NCBI GenBank assembly: GCA_937899245.1
Contig: CALDKB010000047.1
Location: forward strand, 184,372-248,371
DNA length: 64,000 nt
DNA from: an uncultured Bacteroidales bacterium
GTDB lineage: Bacteria; Bacteroidota; Bacteroidia; Bacteroidales; ML635J-15
Reading direction: 5' to 3'
The first letter of the stretch is position 1. Each line of letters starts with the position of its first letter. Below are positions 50,813 through 59,684 of the stretch, in pieces. The translations under genes and the position numbers were made by a program. The notes under the pieces were generated by a model. The model had not been told where the DNA came from and ran no database searches. It was given only the letters and a program-made list of their open reading frames with translations.

Positions 50813-52090
50813 ATGAAAGAGTATAGAAATAGAATCGCAGATGCGTTGTTGCGCGACAAACTTGAAGCCGTGGGCGCTGTGCTTATCGAAGGTCCAAAGG
50901 CTTGCGGTAAGACGACTACAGCAGAGCAATTGGCAGAAAGTGTGCTGTATATGGATGCACCTTCGGATATTGCGCAAAACCTGCAAATGGCCCAGACCAA
51001 CATTGGTCAGTTGCTGAAGGGCGCGAATCCGCGCCTTATAGATGAGTGGCAGCTTGCGCCACAGTTGTGGGATGCCATCCGTTTCGATGTCGACCATCGC
51101 GGCGAAGACGGTCTTTTTATGCTTACTGGTTCTGCTGTTCCTGCCGATGTCAGTAAAATCAACCATTCGGGTGCAGGTCGCTTCGGTTGGCTCACTATGC
51201 GTCCGATGAGCTTGTGGGAATCTGGCGAATCGACCGGCGATGTCAGTTTGTCGAAATTGTTTTCGAACGATTCTGTGGTGGATGGCAGCAGTAATATCTC
51301 GCTTGAGCAGATGGCCTTTCTTGTGAGCCGAGGCGGCTGGCCAAAGTCGTTGCAGAAGAAGTCTGAACGGGCGGCTCTTGCTCAAGTTTCCGAGTACTAT
51401 CAGGCAATTATCCGTTCCGACATATCGCGTGTCGATTCTGTAAACCGTAATTTTGAGCGTGCACATCGGCTGATGCGTTCGTATGCTCGTCATCAGGGAA
51501 CGCAGGCTAGCATTTCGGTTATTAAGGCCGATTTGGCTGTAAGCGAAGTTACCGAAATGAGCGATGTTACAATTGAGTCGTATTTGGGTGCGTTGCGTAA
51601 GATATTTGTAATAGAGGATGTGCCAGCATGGAATCCAAACTTACGCAGCAAGACTGCCATTAGGACAGCCGACACACGATATTTTGTTGACCCGTCGGTG
51701 GCTGTGGCTGCTTTGGGCATAGGTCCCGCCGATTTGATGGCAGACCTGAATACTTTCGGATTGATGTTCGAAACCTTGTGCATCCGCGACTTGCATGTGT
51801 ATGCCGACGCCATGGGCGGAAATGTGTATCATTACCGCGATAGCAATGGCCTTGAATGCGACGCCGTTGTGCATCTTCCAAACGGAAAGTATGGCTTGAT
51901 TGAGATAAAACTTGGTGGAGCCAACTTGATAGAAGAGGGTGCTGCAACATTAAATCGGCTTGCAAGCAGAATCGATACTACACGAATGAAGAGTCCTTCG
52001 TTTCGCATGATCTTGACCGCAGTTGGCGACCATGCGTATAAGCGTACTGATGGTGTTACCGTAGTGCCATTAGGTAGTCTCAGGGACTAA
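50813..52090 (+). CDS. AAA_14/DUF4143-type ATPase with nuclease-like C-terminal domain, flanked by repeats
   Basis: 425 residues. The N-terminal AAA domain has Walker A GPKACGKTT (27-35), Walker B LIDEW (75-79) and a TGSA sensor (105-108). A winged-helix-like middle (about 225-290) is followed by a DUF4143-type domain with E320, D350 and EIK (364-366), the residue pattern of the PD-(D/E)XK nuclease superfamily. Such proteins are common in Bacteroidetes and archaea but have no established function. Base composition is like the chromosome and unlike the AT-rich restriction-modification genes. It has its own promoter and stands between two co-oriented arrays of the same 23-bp repeat, which suggests the gene and repeats are a unit. 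Confidence 0.9.
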   Translation: MKEYRNRIADALLRDKLEAVGAVLIEGPKACGKTTTAEQLAESVLYMDAPSDIAQNLQMAQTNIGQLLKGANPRLIDEWQLAPQLWDAIRFDVDHRGEDGLFMLTGSAVPADVSKINHSGAGRFGWLTMRPMSLWESGESTGDVSLSKLFSNDSVVDGSSNISLEQMAFLVSRGGWPKSLQKKSERAALAQVSEYYQAIIRSDISRVDSVNRNFERAHRLMRSYARHQGTQASISVIKADLAVSEVTEMSDVTIESYLGALRKIFVIEDVPAWNPNLRSKTAIRTADTRYFVDPSVAVAALGIGPADLMADLNTFGLMFETLCIRDLHVYADAMGGNVYHYRDSNGLECDAVVHLPNGKYGLIEIKLGGANLIEEGAATLNRLASRIDTTRMKSPSFRMILTAVGDHAYKRTDGVTVVPLGSLRD

Positions 52091-52109
52091 TGATTGTGGT
52101 CTTTATTTT

Positions 52110-52201
52110 CCCTCAAATTGCCAAACGAAATTCCCTCAAATTGCCAAGCAAAATTTCCTCAAATTGCCAAATGAAAATGCCTCAAATTGCCAAGTGTTGA
52201 G
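52110..52201 (+). repeat. Right array of 23-bp direct repeats
   Basis: Four 23-bp units (52110-52132, 52133-52155, 52156-52178, 52179-52201) in the same orientation as the left array, starting 19 bases after the ATPase stop. All keep the core CCTCAAATTGCCAA; the tails are more diverged than on the left. The last unit ends in TTGAGG, which can pair with the CCTCAA of its own core as a 6-bp stem. The 113 bases to the next gene hold nothing recognised. Confidence 0.95.
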
Positions 52202-52314
52202 GGTTAACTGTGTGGTTGTTAGGTAGTTGTTTGTTTGCGGTTTTTGCTTTTGAATATAGGGTAACAATGTGTGTGTGTATGCGGTTTTCTAAGTGGCGAA
52301 AATCTTGCACAGGG

Positions 52315-53070
52315 TTATTTGATATTTGAAAAAACCCAGTTTAGGTTATCCTTAGTGTATGCATCGCGGCAAGTGGTTGGATGGTCGAGTCCTTTCATTT
52401 CAACAAAGTTGACTTTGCCACCGCGCTTTTGCATTTCCTTGATTGTAGGCATAATTTTCGATTTTGAAGCGTTTTTGTCTTTAGTGCCAACGACGCAGCA
52501 CAGCGGTGTTTTGGCAAGATATGCCGGATATACGTTCCAAGGGTAGGCGGCCACAATCATAGCGGCAGCAAAAGTGTCGGGATAGTCTGAAATCATTCTC
52601 CATACGCCGGCACCGCCAGTAGATGATCCGAAAATATATATGCGTTTGCTGTCGAGGTTTGGGTTGGAGGCAAGTAAATCTTCGATAAGTTTTTTTAGGG
52701 CAGTGCTGGTCTTTGAGTCGGATTCGTTCCACGAGTGGTTTTTGCTGCATTGCGGAGCAATTACTGTCGCTTTTGTCTTGTCGTTTTCTAGATATTCGAC
52801 AATGGTGCGGATGGACGAGTTTTTTATCTGCGCTGTGTTGTCGTCGCCTTTGGCCGAACTTCCGTGTAGAAAGATTACAAGAGCCGATTTGCAGCTTGCC
52901 TCCGGACATATTTCTGCTTGTCGGTACGGCATGACGATGCTTTCGTGCGAGAATGTCTTGAATGTAAATTTGTTGTAGAACTCTGCATATTGGCTGGTAT
53001 CTTGTGCGTTGACCAACAAGAGCGCGGACGAAATTGTTATAATAATAAAAGTTATAAAGAGCCTTTTCAT
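52315..53070 (-). CDS. Exported alpha/beta hydrolase
   Basis: 251 residues with a signal peptide (ending LLLVNAQ). The fold is shown by the HG oxyanion motif (69-70), the nucleophile elbow GSSTG with S150, and the likely acid D198 and base H230. It resembles polyhydroxybutyrate depolymerase-like or phospholipase/carboxylesterase-type enzymes; the substrate is unknown. The start overlaps the end of ispE by 4 bases (ATGA), so it is the last gene of the dnaG-ispE operon, an unexpected partner for housekeeping genes. Confidence 0.85.
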   Translation of the reverse strand: MKRLFITFIIITISSALLLVNAQDTSQYAEFYNKFTFKTFSHESIVMPYRQAEICPEASCKSALVIFLHGSSAKGDDNTAQIKNSSIRTIVEYLENDKTKATVIAPQCSKNHSWNESDSKTSTALKKLIEDLLASNPNLDSKRIYIFGSSTGGAGVWRMISDYPDTFAAAMIVAAYPWNVYPAYLAKTPLCCVVGTKDKNASKSKIMPTIKEMQKRGGKVNFVEMKGLDHPTTCRDAYTKDNLNWVFSNIK

Positions 53071-53882
53071 AATTCGATTATTTCAATTTTTGAGTTTGAA
53101 AATTTTAATTTTTGTGGCTTGGAGTTAAAAATTCCAAACATGGCAGAACCGGAACCTGACATCTGGGCAAAAACGGCACCGCTGTCGTATAGATATTGCT
53201 TGATTTCGGCAAGGACGGGAAATTCTGAGAATACGGTTTTCTCAAAGTCGTTTTTGATGAAATATTTCCAGTTCTCAATGGGCTGTTTAATAGAATCTTC
53301 AAGTTTGAACTCTGCTTCTGCAGGATGGCACTTGCCGTATGCCTTTGCTGTGTTTACCGAAACATTAGGCAATGCAAGAGCAAGAAATTTTCCGGTCAGG
53401 TCAATGTTTATGTTTGAGAAGATTGTTCCTGTGCCTTCGGCCAGAGTAGGGCGGTTCTTAATGAAAAAAGCACAGTCGGCACCAATTTTTGATGCGTATG
53501 CAATCATTTGTTCGTCAGACAGGCCAATCGAAAACATGTCGTTTAGCATCTTGATCGTGAAGGCGGCGTCGGAAGAGCCGGCCCCCAGTCCGCTGCCGAA
53601 AGGTATGTGCTTGTGCAGTACGAATTTCACTGGCGGCAGGTCAAAGCCTTCTTTCAGTAGCATGTATGCCTTGTAGCATAGGTTTTTTTCGACTTCACAA
53701 TCTATCTTGATGCCTGTATTTTTAAAGATAAACTTTTCCGACGGCATAATTTCCATAGCATCGGTTATGCCAATTGGGTAAAAGATGGTGCGTATGTCAT
53801 GATATCCGTCCTCGCGTTTGCGAATTATGTCTAGTCCAATGTTTATTTTGGCATTTGGAAAGTTTATCTGCTTGTCAATCAT
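53067..53882 (-). CDS. ispE: 4-diphosphocytidyl-2-C-methyl-D-erythritol kinase
   Basis: 271 residues of the GHMP kinase superfamily. It phosphorylates the CDP-methylerythritol intermediate in the non-mevalonate isoprenoid pathway, which ispH at 58331 completes. K12 in NAKINIGL, the GHMP loop PFGSGLGAGSSDA (94-106) and D136 in GADCAFF mark the active site. The start overlaps dnaG by 4 bases (ATGA) and its stop overlaps the hydrolase by 4 bases. Confidence 0.95.
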   Translation of the reverse strand: MIDKQINFPNAKINIGLDIIRKREDGYHDIRTIFYPIGITDAMEIMPSEKFIFKNTGIKIDCEVEKNLCYKAYMLLKEGFDLPPVKFVLHKHIPFGSGLGAGSSDAAFTIKMLNDMFSIGLSDEQMIAYASKIGADCAFFIKNRPTLAEGTGTIFSNINIDLTGKFLALALPNVSVNTAKAYGKCHPAEAEFKLEDSIKQPIENWKYFIKNDFEKTVFSEFPVLAEIKQYLYDSGAVFAQMSGSGSAMFGIFNSKPQKLKFSNSKIEIIEL

Positions 53883-55942
53883 ATTGTAACGCGTCCTTGT
53901 TTTAGCAAAAGCTTGTTTATCTTGGTGTTTAGAATAATATTGTTTGTAAGTAGCTCTTTCAGAGTCTCTTCGTTGTTTTCTATTTCTGCTTTCAGTTTAA
54001 CTATATGTTCCGCTTCCTGGTCGTCGTCGGTATTCAAGTTTGCAAGTTGCGTCTTTTGCTCTGTGATCGTTTTAGAAAGAGCTTTCATTTTGTTTGAAAT
54101 GGTCTTGCGTTCGTCCTTGAGTACTTCAACAGAGTATTTGTTGTAAACGTCCATGACAATCTCTGGCAGGCGAAGTTCTTCCATGAAGTATGAGACTCCG
54201 TGTTTTTTCCATATTTTGCTAAGTTCGTACGATGCTGAGCAAGCATCGGCGGCAACGCTACTAATGGCAGGGTCGGGGTGGTTTATGAAATACATCTCGT
54301 CAATGTCCTGCCCGTTTATAAGGATATCGGTTATGTCGTTGAATATTTTCTGGTTTACAGAATTGCGAAGTTTTATTTCGTCTTTCATGAGAAGACCGAC
54401 CATAAGTGTTCCCAGCTTGATTTTCTGTGGATTCTCGTCGTCGATGTCAAGCGGATTGGTAATTTCCTTGTTGCCGTAAAGAAGCAGAAGCCTGATTATT
54501 TCATGTTCCTTTGTTAAGAATCCGAGATCTTCCTTTCCGATAAGTTTTGGAGTTGTCTTTTGTGGCTGCTTGTCTTGCGACGGTGTTGGCGCCATTCTTC
54601 TGTCGGCTGGAGTCTTGCCTTCTAGAATTTTATTCTTCCTATATTTTATTAGTTCTGAATATAGAACGTTTTGGTCAATTTCAAGGATTTTGCTGCATTC
54701 CTGAAGGTAAACCGACTGTTTTATCTGGTCGTCAATCTTTGCAATTGATTTAACCATGTCGGTAATCATTGCGGCGCGCCTAAGCGGATCCTTTTCGGCA
54801 TCTTTCTTAAAAAGTCTCGATTTGAAACTTAAGAAATCTTCTTCGTGTGAATTTAGGTATTCGATAGTCTTTTCGCTACCGAACTTTTGAGCAAGCGAAT
54901 CGGGGTCTTCTCCGTCGGGCAGAAGGACAATGCGAATGTTTAGCCCTTGTTCCAGAAGCATGTCGATTCCACGTATCGAAGCGTGTATGCCAGCGTCATC
55001 ACCGTCGTACAAAACTGTTATGTCGTCGGTAAGACGATGTATCAGGTGTATTTGCTCGTCGGTAAGCGAGGTTCCCGAAGATGCTACAACATTCTTAACA
55101 CCGACCATGTGCAACGAAATCACATCGGCATATCCTTCAACGAGGTAGCATTTTTTCTGCCTAACGATTTCCGTGCGGGCTTGGTATATGCCGTATAGGG
55201 TTTTGCTCTTGTCGTAGATTTCGGATTGTGGCGAGTTCATGTATTTGACGTTTACGCCTTTCGTTCGCGAATCGAGAACGCGACCGCCAAACCCCAAAAC
55301 CTGACCGGAAATGCTATGTATAGGAAACATTACGCGTCCGATGAAGCGGTCGTATTTGCGTTTGTTTTCCTCGTTTATGATTGTCAGGCCGGTACGCTGC
55401 ATAAAGTCGAGCTTGTAGCCGTTTTTTAGTGCCTCTTCGGTAAATGCTGTGCTTTTCTGAAGACTGTATCCTAATCCGAAAGTCTTTATGGCTTCGTCGG
55501 TAAATCCTCTTTCGCGGAAATACGACATGCCTATTGCTATGCCTTCGGGGTCATTGAACAAATTGTTCTGGAAATACTTGGCGGCATATTCGTTGAGGAT
55601 TCGCATGCTTTCACGGTCGTCGTTTTGCTGCTGTTGCTCTGGTGTGAGTTCCTTCTCAACAATTTCAATGTTGTACTTGCGGGCAAGATATTTCAGCGCT
55701 TCCGGATATGTCATCTGCTCGTGTTCCATGACAAAGTTGACGGCGTTGCCGGCTTTTCCGCAGCCAAAGCATTTGTATATGCCTTTCGCCTTGCTGACAA
55801 TAAACGACGGTGTCTTTTCGTTGTGGAAAGGACAACAGCCAAAATAATTGGCACCACGTTTTTTTAGAGAGACAAAATCTTCTACCACTTCCACTATGTC
55901 GGTGGCTTCCATTATCCTGTCTATTGTGCTGCGGTCAATCAT
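53879..55942 (-). CDS. dnaG: DNA primase
   Basis: 687 residues from the ATG at 55942, giving the standard MIDRSTIDRI start; the frame is open 15 codons further. DnaG makes RNA primers at the replication fork. The CHC2 zinc finger is C37, H40, C58 and C61; the Toprim core includes LVEGYADVISL and a YDGDDAG motif. The C-terminal third is longer than average, helical and charged, likely the DnaB-interacting region. Operon with ispE and the hydrolase by 4-base overlaps. CAAAAGTA at 55962-55969 gives a minus-strand TACTTTTG box. Confidence 0.96.
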   Translation of the reverse strand: MIDRSTIDRIMEATDIVEVVEDFVSLKKRGANYFGCCPFHNEKTPSFIVSKAKGIYKCFGCGKAGNAVNFVMEHEQMTYPEALKYLARKYNIEIVEKELTPEQQQQNDDRESMRILNEYAAKYFQNNLFNDPEGIAIGMSYFRERGFTDEAIKTFGLGYSLQKSTAFTEEALKNGYKLDFMQRTGLTIINEENKRKYDRFIGRVMFPIHSISGQVLGFGGRVLDSRTKGVNVKYMNSPQSEIYDKSKTLYGIYQARTEIVRQKKCYLVEGYADVISLHMVGVKNVVASSGTSLTDEQIHLIHRLTDDITVLYDGDDAGIHASIRGIDMLLEQGLNIRIVLLPDGEDPDSLAQKFGSEKTIEYLNSHEEDFLSFKSRLFKKDAEKDPLRRAAMITDMVKSIAKIDDQIKQSVYLQECSKILEIDQNVLYSELIKYRKNKILEGKTPADRRMAPTPSQDKQPQKTTPKLIGKEDLGFLTKEHEIIRLLLLYGNKEITNPLDIDDENPQKIKLGTLMVGLLMKDEIKLRNSVNQKIFNDITDILINGQDIDEMYFINHPDPAISSVAADACSASYELSKIWKKHGVSYFMEELRLPEIVMDVYNKYSVEVLKDERKTISNKMKALSKTITEQKTQLANLNTDDDQEAEHIVKLKAEIENNEETLKELLTNNIILNTKINKLLLKQGRVTI

Positions 55943-55961
55943 TAAACTCAAAATCTTTCGG

Positions 55962-55969
55962 CAAAAGTA
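55962..55969 (-). promoter_or_regulatory. -7 box of the dnaG operon
   Basis: Reads TACTTTTG on the minus strand, 20 bases ahead of the dnaG start. No TTTG at the standard distance. Confidence 0.45.
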
Positions 55970-56087
55970 AGCCAAAAACAAATACATTTTTTAAAAACCG
56001 ATGGAAATAGTTATTCACAATTTTGAAAAATCCGTTGCGCGCTTTCCTTTTTCAAGGCTTCAAAACTAAAAAAACATGAAACGATAG

Positions 56088-56117
56088 TTTGTAAATCGTA
56101 AATAATATGTATCTTTA
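56088..56117 (+). promoter_or_regulatory. Possible promoter of aminopeptidase P
   Basis: TTTG (56088-56091) and TATCTTTA (56110-56117), one mismatch to TAnnTTTG, are 18 bp apart, about 25 bases before the start. Confidence 0.4.
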
Positions 56118-56141
56118 CAAATTGTTTTAAAATTTACGATT

Positions 56142-57527
56142 ATGAAGATGTTCAGTCAAGATGTTTATAAGGCGCGTCGCGACAAGCTGAAGGCGACAAT
56201 GAAGTCGGGTGTTTGCATTTTTATGGGTAACAATGAAGCCCCGATGAATTATCCGGACAATTGCTACCAGTTCCGTCAGGACAGCACATTCCTATATTTT
56301 TTCGGTATTTCACAGGCCGGTTTAAAAGCAATAATCGATGTTGATAATAACCGCGATATTATTTTTGGTGATGAACTTACTATCGACGATATCGTATGGA
56401 TGGGCGAGATGGCTACGATAAAGGACCTTGCTTCTCGTTGCGGTGTTACCGATGTCCGTCCTGCTGCTGAATTCGAGAAATATGTAAAGTCGGCAAAGTC
56501 GGCTGTGCATTTCCTCCCTCCTTACCGTCACGACAATATGATTTTCCTGTCGGAAGTGCTGAATATTCCAATTCACGAACTTCAGGCTCGTTCTTCGTTG
56601 CAACTGGTAAAGGCCGTTGTTTTGCAGCGTAATGTAAAGGAAGCTTGCGAAATTGAGGAGCTGGAAGCTGCTGCAAGGATTGGTTACGAAATGCACACAA
56701 CTGCAATGAAGATGGCAAAGGATGGCGTTTCGGAACATGAAATTTATGGTGCTATCGAAGGCATTAGCTTGAAGCATGGCTTGTTGACTTCTTTCCACTC
56801 GATAGTGTCGAAAAACGGACAGATACTGCATAATCATACGCACGAGAATATCCTTCATACCGGCGATTTGCTGTTGAACGATTCTGGTGCACAGACAAAT
56901 ATGGGTTATGCTTCTGATAATACTCGTACCTTCCCAGTTGGTGGGAAATTCTCTCAGCGTCAGAAAGATGTTTACCAGATCGTGCTTAATACAATCAACG
57001 GTTCTATTCCGATGATGAAGCCAGGTGAGACATATCAGTCGATTCATTTGAAGGCAAGCGAAATACTCGCTGAAGGTTTGAAAGGCCTCGGCCTTATGAA
57101 AGGCGATATTAAGGAAGCTGTACAGCTTGGCGCTCATGCAATGTTTATGCCTCATGGACTTGGCCACATGATGGGACTCGACGTTCACGATATGGAAGAC
57201 TTGGGCCAGATAAATGTTGGTTACGATGAGGAAGTCCAGCCGATAAAGATTTTCGGTGTCGCTTCGTTGAGAATGGGTAAACGCTTGCAGACAGGTAATG
57301 TGCTGACAAACGAACCGGGCATTTACTTTGTTCCGCAGTTGATAGACATTTGGGAACGTGAACATAAGTTCGAGCAGTTCATCAATTATGCCGAGGTTGA
57401 CAAGTATCGCGATTTCGGTGGAATACGTCTAGAGGACGATATCTTGATAACTCCTACTGGATCAAGAATTGTTGGCGAAAAACGCATCCCTATCGAGATA
57501 AAGGACGTTGAAGACTTCATGAAATAG
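56142..57527 (+). CDS. pepP: Xaa-Pro aminopeptidase (M24)
   Basis: 461 residues. It removes the N-terminal residue next to proline from peptides. An N-terminal creatinase-like domain is followed by the pita-bread domain with the two-metal site: D247 and D259 (NDSGAQ and YASDNTRTF), the His of HGLGHMMGLDVHD, and the Glu residues in TNEPGIYF and GGIRLEDD. All ligands are present. The start could be at 56142 or at the ATG two codons later. Single-gene unit ahead of cmk. The gene symbol follows E. coli usage. Confidence 0.93.
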   Translation: MKMFSQDVYKARRDKLKATMKSGVCIFMGNNEAPMNYPDNCYQFRQDSTFLYFFGISQAGLKAIIDVDNNRDIIFGDELTIDDIVWMGEMATIKDLASRCGVTDVRPAAEFEKYVKSAKSAVHFLPPYRHDNMIFLSEVLNIPIHELQARSSLQLVKAVVLQRNVKEACEIEELEAAARIGYEMHTTAMKMAKDGVSEHEIYGAIEGISLKHGLLTSFHSIVSKNGQILHNHTHENILHTGDLLLNDSGAQTNMGYASDNTRTFPVGGKFSQRQKDVYQIVLNTINGSIPMMKPGETYQSIHLKASEILAEGLKGLGLMKGDIKEAVQLGAHAMFMPHGLGHMMGLDVHDMEDLGQINVGYDEEVQPIKIFGVASLRMGKRLQTGNVLTNEPGIYFVPQLIDIWEREHKFEQFINYAEVDKYRDFGGIRLEDDILITPTGSRIVGEKRIPIEIKDVEDFMK

Positions 57528-57530
57528 TAA

Positions 57531-57551
57531 GGACAGGCTTGTGGCCTATCC
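57531..57551 (+). terminator. Hairpin after pepP
   Basis: GGACAGGC (57531-57538) and GCCTATCC (57544-57551) form an 8-bp stem with one C-A mismatch and a 5-base loop, 3 bases after the stop. A second small stem (GCAGG/CCTGC) follows. There is no clear T tract. Confidence 0.35.
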
Positions 57552-57587
57552 GTGTGGCAGGGCACCTGCTGCTTGTATATTATTAAT

Positions 57588-58280
57588 ATGACAGAAAAAA
57601 AGATAACAATAGCTGTAGATGGCTTTTCCTCATGCGGGAAAAGTACACTGGCCAAACAGTTGGCTGCAAAATTGGGATACTTGTATATTGACAGCGGAGC
57701 GATGTATCGTGCTGTGACTCTTTTCGCTTTGAACAAAGGCCTGATTGCCGACGACAAGCTTGATGAGGTCGCTTTAATAGCAAGACTGTGCGAAGTAAAT
57801 ATTCATTTCGAGCGTAATGCGGAAGGAGAGTTGCAGACTTATCTTAACGGAGAGAATGTCGAACGTGAAATACGCAAGATTTTTGTATCGCGATGGGTGA
57901 GTCCTGTAAGTGCAATTCCTGAAGTGCGCCATGTGATGGTTGCCCAGCAGCAGAAACTAGGTGAGGCTAAGGGCGTTGTTATGGATGGTCGTGATATTGG
58001 AACTACGGTTTTTCCGAATGCGGAACTGAAAATTTTTGTGACGGCGGATGTCGATGTTAGGGCGCAGCGTCGTTATGATGAACTTTTGGCAAAGGGCGAT
58101 TCTGTCGATATTAACGAAATCAGGATTAATCTTCAGGAGCGAGATAGGATTGACCAGAGCCGCAAGGAAAGTCCTTTGCGCAAGGCCAACGATGCTTTGG
58201 TGCTGGACAATTCGAACATCACTCGCGAGGAACAGTTGCAGGTAGCATACGACTGGGCGATAGAAAGGATTAACAAATAA
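57588..58280 (+). CDS. cmk: Cytidylate kinase
   Basis: 230 residues from the ATG at 57588 (MTEKKITIAV). It phosphorylates CMP and dCMP. The P-loop is GFSSCGKST (12-20), followed by YIDSGAMYRAVTL and the VMDGRDIGTTVFP motif that binds CMP. The C-terminus carries the lid RIDQSRKESPL. It is followed by ispH after 50 bases, a Bacteroidetes neighbour pair. Confidence 0.96.
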   Translation: MTEKKITIAVDGFSSCGKSTLAKQLAAKLGYLYIDSGAMYRAVTLFALNKGLIADDKLDEVALIARLCEVNIHFERNAEGELQTYLNGENVEREIRKIFVSRWVSPVSAIPEVRHVMVAQQQKLGEAKGVVMDGRDIGTTVFPNAELKIFVTADVDVRAQRRYDELLAKGDSVDINEIRINLQERDRIDQSRKESPLRKANDALVLDNSNITREEQLQVAYDWAIERINK

Positions 58281-58330
58281 TAGCATAATGAGCACCCGGA
58301 CAGACGGCCTCGGATTATTTGAAATTATTT

Positions 58331-59182
58331 ATGGTTGAAATAGATAGGTATGCGGGATTTTGCTTCGGCGTAACCAAGGCAATTAAGTCGGCAGAAAACG
58401 AACTGGCAAAGTTCGGTGTCGCTTGCTGTCTGGGTAAAATCGTGCATAACAGGGTGGAGGAAAAACGCCTGGAATCATTGGGCCTGCGGACAATAGATAG
58501 AAAGCAGATGCTTGACAATCCGCCGTTGCGGATGCTAATACGAGCACATGGCGAGCCGCCGCAAACTTATGCCGATGCCTGTCGCCTTAATATTTCCGTA
58601 GTTGACGAGACTTGCCCGGTAGTGCTGAAACTGCAAAATAATATTGCTGATACTTATCGCGAAAAACCTGATTGCCAAATTGTAATTTTTGGCAAAAAAG
58701 GTCATGCTGAAGTCAACGGTCTTGTTGGACAGACGGAAGGTCATGCTGTTGTTATTTCTTCGCTCGAAGAGGCGAAAATGTTGAATTTCGACAGGAAGAT
58801 TGTCTTGTTTTCGCAGACAACGGCCGACTGCATTCAGTTTAAACAGGTCGCAGATGAAATCTGCAGAGGAAATGCTGATGTCGAGGTGCACGAAACAATT
58901 TGTGGAAGCGTAAAGAATCGTATTCCGCGGCTTGTGGAGTTTTGCTCGAAGTTCGACATGGTGATTTTTGTTAGCGATGAGGCGAGCTCAAATGGAAAAA
59001 TGCTTTATGATGTATGCCGTATGACAAACGAAAACTCGCATTTTGTTGCAAATGTTTCAGATTTGCAGGAGTGTTGGTTCGATGAAGTTGAAAGCGTTGG
59101 CATAAGTGGTGCAAATTCAACCCCTTCGTGGTTGCTTGACGAAATTAAAGCAAAATGTTGTGACATATTAAATGAATGTTGA
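58331..59182 (+). CDS. ispH: 4-hydroxy-3-methylbut-2-enyl diphosphate reductase
   Basis: 283 residues. IspH makes IPP and DMAPP in the last step of the methylerythritol pathway with a 4Fe-4S cluster. The three cluster cysteines are C11 (AGFCFGV), C95 (DETCPVV) and C191 (ETICGSV); conserved histidines include H40 (IVHN), H73 (RAHGE) and H125 (KGHAE). The ATG at 58331 gives the usual MVEIDRYAGFCFG start. Its end overlaps or abuts cdd, so the two are co-translated. Confidence 0.96.
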   Translation: MVEIDRYAGFCFGVTKAIKSAENELAKFGVACCLGKIVHNRVEEKRLESLGLRTIDRKQMLDNPPLRMLIRAHGEPPQTYADACRLNISVVDETCPVVLKLQNNIADTYREKPDCQIVIFGKKGHAEVNGLVGQTEGHAVVISSLEEAKMLNFDRKIVLFSQTTADCIQFKQVADEICRGNADVEVHETICGSVKNRIPRLVEFCSKFDMVIFVSDEASSNGKMLYDVCRMTNENSHFVANVSDLQECWFDEVESVGISGANSTPSWLLDEIKAKCCDILNEC

Positions 59183-59666
59183 TATGGAATTATGTGAATT
59201 GAAAATTAATTACCAGAAGAAGACCCATGACGAATTGGATTCGCAGGACTTGGATTTGTTGAAAAAAGCAACGGAAGCTGCACGAAAGGCGTATGCTCCG
59301 TATTCGCACTTCAGGGTTGGGGCTGCTTTGTTGCTCGAAAATGGAGAGGTGTTTTCTGGTAGCAATCAGGAAAATGCAGCATATCCTTCCGGTTTGTGTG
59401 CCGAGCGTGTTACGATGTTTTATGCTAATGCACAATATCCGGATGTCGTGGTTAAAACATTGGTGATAACGGTTCTTGATGATAATGATTGTTATCGAGA
59501 CAGGCCAATTCCACCTTGTGGCGCTTGTCGACAGTCGTTGCTGGAAACGGAAACGCGTCAGAATAAAGCAGTTCGCGTACTGCTTGTCGGAAAGGAGGAA
59601 GTGTTGGAATTCTCGTCCATAACCGATTTGTTACCTTTTACTTTTACTGGAACCGATTTGTTATAA
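59172..59666 (+). CDS. cdd: Cytidine deaminase
   Basis: 164 residues from 59172; a start at 59184, one base after the ispH stop, is equally plausible. It deaminates cytidine and deoxycytidine in pyrimidine salvage. The zinc site is C76 with catalytic E78 (CAE), and C116 and C119 (PCGAC). The substrate-binding segment PYSHFRVGAAL is present. Co-transcribed with cmk and ispH. Confidence 0.95.
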   Translation: MNVDMELCELKINYQKKTHDELDSQDLDLLKKATEAARKAYAPYSHFRVGAALLLENGEVFSGSNQENAAYPSGLCAERVTMFYANAQYPDVVVKTLVITVLDDNDCYRDRPIPPCGACRQSLLETETRQNKAVRVLLVGKEEVLEFSSITDLLPFTFTGTDLL

Positions 59667-59684
59667 CACTAAAATAAAATAGAT

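Noticed and set aside
50640..52201. 23-bp arrays as CRISPR
   Set aside because: Units are head to tail with no unique spacers, and no cas gene is near.
56322..57365. 347-codon open frame antisense to pepP
   Set aside because: Sense frame is a complete aminopeptidase P; antisense product has no signature.
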